A DNA stretch of 11,018 nucleotides from DATEHQ01 sp035279525 (GTDB lineage: Bacteria; Chloroflexota; Dormibacteria; Dormibacterales; Dormibacteraceae): the NCBI GenBank assembly GCA_035279525.1, contig DATEHQ010000174.1:1-11018 (forward strand). Reading direction: 5' to 3'. Of this stretch, positions 6,281 to 11,018 are shown piece after piece. Under the pieces are notes generated by a model. That model was given only the letters and a program-made list of their open reading frames with translations. It was not told the origin of the DNA and searched no databases. Position 1 is the stretch's first letter. Each line of letters begins with the position of its first letter. The position numbers and the translations under genes were made by a program.

Positions 6281-6949
6281 ATGCTGGACTTCGTCCTGCC
6301 TCCACGCTGTGGCTCCTGCCGCCGCCTCGGCTCGTGGCTGTGCGATTCGTGCCGGGGACGCGTCCGGCACCTCGAAGAGCCGCTGTGCCGGCGCTGTGGC
6401 GTTCCCGTCGAATCGGTGCGTGAGTCCTGTGGCTGCCGCGAGCGGTTGCGATCTTTGACGCGCCTTCGCTCGGCCAGCGCTTACGAAGGCCCGATCGAGC
6501 ACGCCATCCACCGCTTCAAGTACCAGGGCTGGCGACGCCTGGCCGAGCCGCTCGCGCTGCTCGTCGCCGAACGCCTGATGGTCGAGGGCCTGGCCGCGGC
6601 CGCGGTCGTTGCCGTGCCCCTGCACGCGGACCGGCTCCGGGCGCGCGGTTTCAACCAGGCCGAGCTTCTCGCCGAAGAGCTGCGGAAGCGGCTGCTCCTC
6701 GGTTGGGCGCCCGGTGAGCTGGAGCGCAATCGCGCCACGCCGCCGCAGGTCGGGCACGATCGGCGGTGGCGGCTCGCCAACGTCAGCGGCGCCTTCGATT
6801 GGCATGGGGAGCCCCTGGGCGGCCAGCCGATCCTGCTCGTCGACGACGTGGCGACGACCGGGGCCACTCTCGATGCGTGCGCAAGCGCTTTGCGCGCGGC
6901 CGGATCGGGGCCCGTAATGGGGGTCTCGGTCGCGAGGGTTACCGTATAG
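6281..6949 (+). CDS. comF: ComF family protein (zinc ribbon plus phosphoribosyltransferase-like domain)
   Basis: This protein of about 222 residues belongs to the ComF family, which is needed for DNA uptake in naturally competent bacteria and is widespread elsewhere with an unclear role. The N-terminus has the family's cysteine pairs, C10/C13, C21/C24, C36/C39 and C50/C52, which probably bind zinc. The middle reads YEGPIEHAIHRFKYQG, the typical 'G..r.li..lKy.g' start of the type I phosphoribosyltransferase-like fold. 'RGFNQAELLAEEL' and the PRPP-loop motif ILLVDDVATTGAT (184-196) follow and are intact. Start choice is uncertain: TTG 6272, GTG 6275 and ATG 6281 are all in frame and none has a good ribosome binding site. 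ATG is taken because 'MLDFVLPPRC' is the usual opening. It begins the comF-hpf-secA order common in several phyla. Confidence 0.92.
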   Translation: MLDFVLPPRCGSCRRLGSWLCDSCRGRVRHLEEPLCRRCGVPVESVRESCGCRERLRSLTRLRSASAYEGPIEHAIHRFKYQGWRRLAEPLALLVAERLMVEGLAAAAVVAVPLHADRLRARGFNQAELLAEELRKRLLLGWAPGELERNRATPPQVGHDRRWRLANVSGAFDWHGEPLGGQPILLVDDVATTGATLDACASALRAAGSGPVMGVSVARVTV

Positions 6950-6950
6950 T
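6945..6950 (+). promoter_or_regulatory. Possible -10 element for the second cpaF gene
   Basis: TATAGT overlaps the stop codon of the comF-like gene and matches the -10 consensus at five of six positions in otherwise GC-rich DNA. Transcription would start near 6957, leaving a leader of about 34 bases that includes the ribosome binding site. No good -35 is seen at 16-18 bases upstream. Confidence 0.3.
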
Positions 6951-6953
6951 TGG

Positions 6954-6979
6954 CGCTCGTTTGGATCAAAGCGCGAGCG
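6954..6979 (+). other. Ten-pair hairpin running into the ribosome binding site of the second cpaF
   Basis: CGCTCG (6954-6959) pairs with CGAGCG (6974-6979) and, continuing inward, TTTG (6960-6963) pairs with CAAA (6967-6970) around the loop GAT, leaving a three-base bulge at 6971-6973. The outer arm overlaps the ribosome binding site CGGAGG (6978-6983). It has no T tract, so a terminator role for comF is unlikely. Control of translation is an inference. Confidence 0.45.
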
Positions 6980-6983
6980 GAGG
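6978..6983 (+). promoter_or_regulatory. Ribosome binding site of the second cpaF
   Basis: CGGAGG lies seven bases before the ATG at 6991 and fixes that start. Its first two bases lie in the 3' arm of the hairpin just upstream. Confidence 0.65.
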
Positions 6984-6990
6984 CTAGCGA

Positions 6991-8127
6991 ATGGCAGTCC
7001 GGATCCCCGGCATCAACATCGACGAGTACTACCAGCAGCTAGGGCCCATCGAGCCCCTGATCCGCGACGACCGTGTAACCGAGGTCATGGTCAACGGCAG
7101 CGACCATGTCTACGTCGAAATGGGCGGCAAGGTCGTGCTCACGAACATCAAGTTCGTCGACGAAGACCAGCTCCTCAATGTCATCCAGTTCATCGTGCGC
7201 ACGGTCGGGCGGCGCATCGACGAACGCCAGCCCCTGTGTGACGCCCGCCTGGCCGATGGCTCCCGTGTCAACGCCGTGATCCGGCCGCTGGCCCTCAACG
7301 GCCCGCTGCTCACCGTCCGCAAGTTCTCTCGCGACCCCTTCCAGGTCGAAGACCTGATCCGCTTCGGCAGCTGCAACGAGGCGGGCTTCGGCTTCCTCAA
7401 GGCGGCGGTGCTCTCCAAGGCCAACATCATCGTCTCGGGTGGGACCGGCACCGGCAAGACGACCTTCCTCAATGTGCTCTCCGGCTTCATCCCCGTGGAG
7501 GACCGCATCGTCACGATCGAGGACGCGGCCGAGCTCCAGCTCCACCAGGAGCACGTCTGCCGTCTCGAGACCCGGCCGAAGGACATCAACGGCGAAGGTG
7601 AGATCACGATCCAGCGCCTCGTCATCAATGCACTCCGCATGCGCCCCGAGCGAATCGTCGTCGGTGAGTGCCGCGGCGGTGAGGCCCTCGACATGCTGCA
7701 GGCGATGAACACGGGCCACGACGGCTCGATGACCACGCTTCACGCCAACAGCCCTCGCGACGCGCTCGCGCGACTCGAGACGCTGGTCCTGATGGCGGGA
7801 GTCGACCTGCCGGTCCGCGCGATCCGCCAGCAGGTGGCCGGCGCGATCAACCTGATCTGTCAGCTGAGCCGGCTGCGCGACGGCTCACGCAAGGTCACCG
7901 CGATCAGCGAGATCGTGGGCATGGAACAGGACGTGATCACCATGCAGGACATCTTCATGCTCGAGCAGAAAGGCGCCACGCCGGAGGGCAAGATCATCGC
8001 GGAGTTCAAGCCCACCGGCCTCCGGCCGAAGATCCTTGACCGCATGTTCTCCCAGGGCATCCCGCTTCCGAAGGAGATCACGGCCCTGTTCCCGCCGCCT
8101 CCCGGTTACAAGCCCGCGGCGCGCTAG
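6991..8127 (+). CDS. cpaF: Second CpaF-family secretion ATPase, short form
   Basis: This 378-residue protein is a second type II/IV secretion ATPase of the CpaF/TadA family. It aligns with the first copy from its residue 17 onward (LGPIEPLIRDDRVTEVMVNG against GLGPLEALLADPNITEIMAN). It therefore lacks the helical domain and Pro/Ala head that make up about the first 125-140 residues there. Motifs are complete: Walker A GGTGTGKTT (150-158), acidic box IEDAAELQL, Walker B RIVVGE (221-226) and the histidine box TGHDGSMTTLHA. It ends with a Pro-rich tail after LPKEITALF. No TadB/TadC or pilin gene adjoins it; neighbours are comF and hpf. It may drive a separate Tad-like or type IV machine encoded elsewhere, or act as a second motor on the platform encoded at 2496-4412. 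Annotators may call it CpaF or TadA. Confidence 0.93.
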   Translation: MAVRIPGINIDEYYQQLGPIEPLIRDDRVTEVMVNGSDHVYVEMGGKVVLTNIKFVDEDQLLNVIQFIVRTVGRRIDERQPLCDARLADGSRVNAVIRPLALNGPLLTVRKFSRDPFQVEDLIRFGSCNEAGFGFLKAAVLSKANIIVSGGTGTGKTTFLNVLSGFIPVEDRIVTIEDAAELQLHQEHVCRLETRPKDINGEGEITIQRLVINALRMRPERIVVGECRGGEALDMLQAMNTGHDGSMTTLHANSPRDALARLETLVLMAGVDLPVRAIRQQVAGAINLICQLSRLRDGSRKVTAISEIVGMEQDVITMQDIFMLEQKGATPEGKIIAEFKPTGLRPKILDRMFSQGIPLPKEITALFPPPPGYKPAAR

Positions 8128-8145
8128 AGGCGGTTCCAGGCCGCG

Positions 8146-8174
8146 TTGTACAGGCCCGAACTCGGGCATATACT
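8146..8174 (+). promoter_or_regulatory. Promoter of hpf, predicted leaderless
   Basis: TTGTAC (8146-8151) and TATACT (8169-8174) are spaced by exactly 17 bases. The -10 matches consensus at five of six positions; the -35 keeps TTG. Transcription would start about seven bases after the -10, at or next to the GTG start codon at 8181. No ribosome binding site precedes that GTG, which fits a leaderless message. Confidence 0.65.
8148..8173 (+). promoter_or_regulatory. Operator-like dyad in the hpf promoter spacer
   Basis: The perfect core GCCCGA-AC-TCGGGC at 8154-8167 fills almost all of the 17-base spacer. Pairing resumes outside it: 8152 with 8169 and 8148-8150 with 8171-8173, so ten of thirteen position pairs are symmetric. 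A dimeric regulator bound here would cover both the -35 and the -10. The regulator is unknown; it is not a GAAC-N4-GTTC LexA box. Confidence 0.5.
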
Positions 8175-8180
8175 CGGCTT

Positions 8181-8729
8181 GTGAAGGTCATCCTGCACGA
8201 CCGTAGCAACGGTCTCGGGCAGGACCTGCGAGAGCTCGCCGAACGCAAGCTGACGCGCCTCGAAAGGCACTTCGTGAAGGTGCTGGATGCGGAGCTCGAG
8301 TTCGTCGAGGAACGCAAGCGCAGCGGGCTGTCGACGTTCAACTGCCGGATCACCCTCCACCTCGACGGGCGGCGCACTCCGGTGCTCTACGCCCGGGAAC
8401 GGGGAGCCGATCCGCAGTCTGCGCTGGACCTCGCGATGGACAAGATCGACCGCCAGGTCGTGAGCTTCAAGGAGAAGGTCACCAACCGCAAGCAACCCGC
8501 CTCGCCGGTGCGCATGCCGGCCGAGGAGAACGCGGCCGCCGAGCGGTCCGAAGAGCCGGAGCGCATCCGCGTGAAGCTCCGCCCCATGACGGTGGCGGAC
8601 GCCGTCGACGAGCTCGACGCGGACGGCCAGGCGTTCCTCGTCTTCCTGGAGGAGGATTCGGGCCTGACCCTGATCGCCGCCAGGCGGGCCGACGGCACGG
8701 TGGCGGTGATCGAGCCGGTCATCACCTGA
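8181..8729 (+). CDS. hpf: Ribosome hibernation promoting factor, long form
   Basis: This 182-residue protein should bind the 30S subunit near the decoding site and pair 70S ribosomes into inactive 100S dimers during slow growth. Residues 1 to about 98 form the S30AE domain (MKVILHDRSN; RELAERKLTRLERHF; the ALDLAMDKIDRQV helix near the end). A charged linker follows (about 99-128). The C-terminal dimerisation domain (about 130-180) shows the family signature LRPMTVADAVDELDADGQAF... and IEP near the end, with 'ARRADGTVAVIEP' in place of the more usual 'YRRKDGNYGLIEP'. Presence of both domains defines the long form of single-protein hibernation systems. The GTG start at 8181 coincides with the predicted transcription start. 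Position before secA matches the common gene order. Confidence 0.94.
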   Translation: MKVILHDRSNGLGQDLRELAERKLTRLERHFVKVLDAELEFVEERKRSGLSTFNCRITLHLDGRRTPVLYARERGADPQSALDLAMDKIDRQVVSFKEKVTNRKQPASPVRMPAEENAAAERSEEPERIRVKLRPMTVADAVDELDADGQAFLVFLEEDSGLTLIAARRADGTVAVIEPVIT

Positions 8730-8749
8730 GGAGGCCGCAGGCGGCGGCG

Positions 8750-8775
8750 CCGGGATTCAAAGCGGCCGATCCCGG
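8750..8775 (+). other. Inverted repeat in the hpf-secA gap
   Basis: CCGGGAT (8750-8756) and ATCCCGG (8769-8775) are perfect inverted copies around a 12-base loop. The following bases TAGTCTT hold few T residues, so it is a poor intrinsic terminator. It ends one base before the possible secA -10 and could instead be an operator or partial attenuator. The rest of the 69-base gap holds only a small GCCG/CGGC stem at 8734-8745. Confidence 0.4.
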
Positions 8776-8776
8776 G

Positions 8777-8782
8777 TAGTCT
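8777..8782 (+). promoter_or_regulatory. Possible -10 element for secA
   Basis: TAGTCT fits TANNNT and would start transcription near 8789, ten bases before the GTG start. The best -35-like match, TTCAAA at 8756-8761, leaves a spacer of only 15 bases. secA could equally be read through from hpf. Confidence 0.25.
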
Positions 8783-8798
8783 TGATCAGAGTGTCCCA

Positions 8799-11018
<2,220 letters not shown>

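Noticed and set aside
8154..8167. LexA/SOS box in the hpf promoter
   Set aside because: The dyad contains CGAAC but lacks the matching GTTCG half at the required four-base spacing.
8154..8167. Intrinsic terminator of the second cpaF gene
   Set aside because: The two-base centre is too tight for an RNA hairpin loop without opening the stem, and no T tract follows. Its place inside a well-spaced promoter fits an operator better.

Overview
The window is GC-rich bacterial chromosome, about 11 kb, densely coded, with many GTG/TTG starts. It holds ten genes: one on the minus strand, nine on the plus strand. I see no RNA gene, insertion sequence, phage gene or CRISPR array. The organism looks like a high-GC, probably single-membrane soil-type bacterium. 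A Chloroflexota or Dormibacterota relative is my best guess, from a SecA insert I remember as typical of Chloroflexota; Actinomycetota (for example Thermoleophilia) is the main alternative. This placement is inference.

Region 1 (1-4412) is the core of a Flp/Tad (type IVc) pilus or secretion operon: cpaB (SAF-domain assembly protein), cpaF/tadA (the assembly ATPase), tadB and tadC (paired inner-membrane platform proteins). Together these four would form the motor and platform that assemble Flp pilin. No secretin (cpaC) or cpaE/tadZ lies between cpaB and cpaF. Pilin, prepilin peptidase and TadE/G-like genes are not in the window and may lie to the left.

Region 2 (4413-6270) holds accessory genes: a small DUF421/YetF-type membrane protein in the same direction as the tad genes, then a convergent alpha/beta hydrolase on the minus strand, then a divergent DUF192 protein. 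A short G-rich direct repeat lies at the convergent junction, and only 29 bases separate the divergent starts.

Region 3 (6271-11018) is a housekeeping neighbourhood in the familiar order comF, hpf, secA, interrupted by a second, shorter CpaF-family ATPase. This second ATPase lacks the N-terminal helical domain of the first and has no TadB/TadC partner beside it. secA runs off the right edge of the window.

The most interesting signals are small regulatory structures. The hpf promoter (TTGTAC, 17 bases, TATACT) carries a near-perfect dyad that fills its spacer, and its predicted transcription start falls on the GTG start codon, so hpf is probably leaderless. Both cpaF genes have a hairpin against the translation start. 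An inverted repeat fills the hpf-secA gap. I found no convincing new defence or metabolic system. The best candidate for something undescribed is the orphan CpaF-like ATPase placed among comF, hpf and secA.
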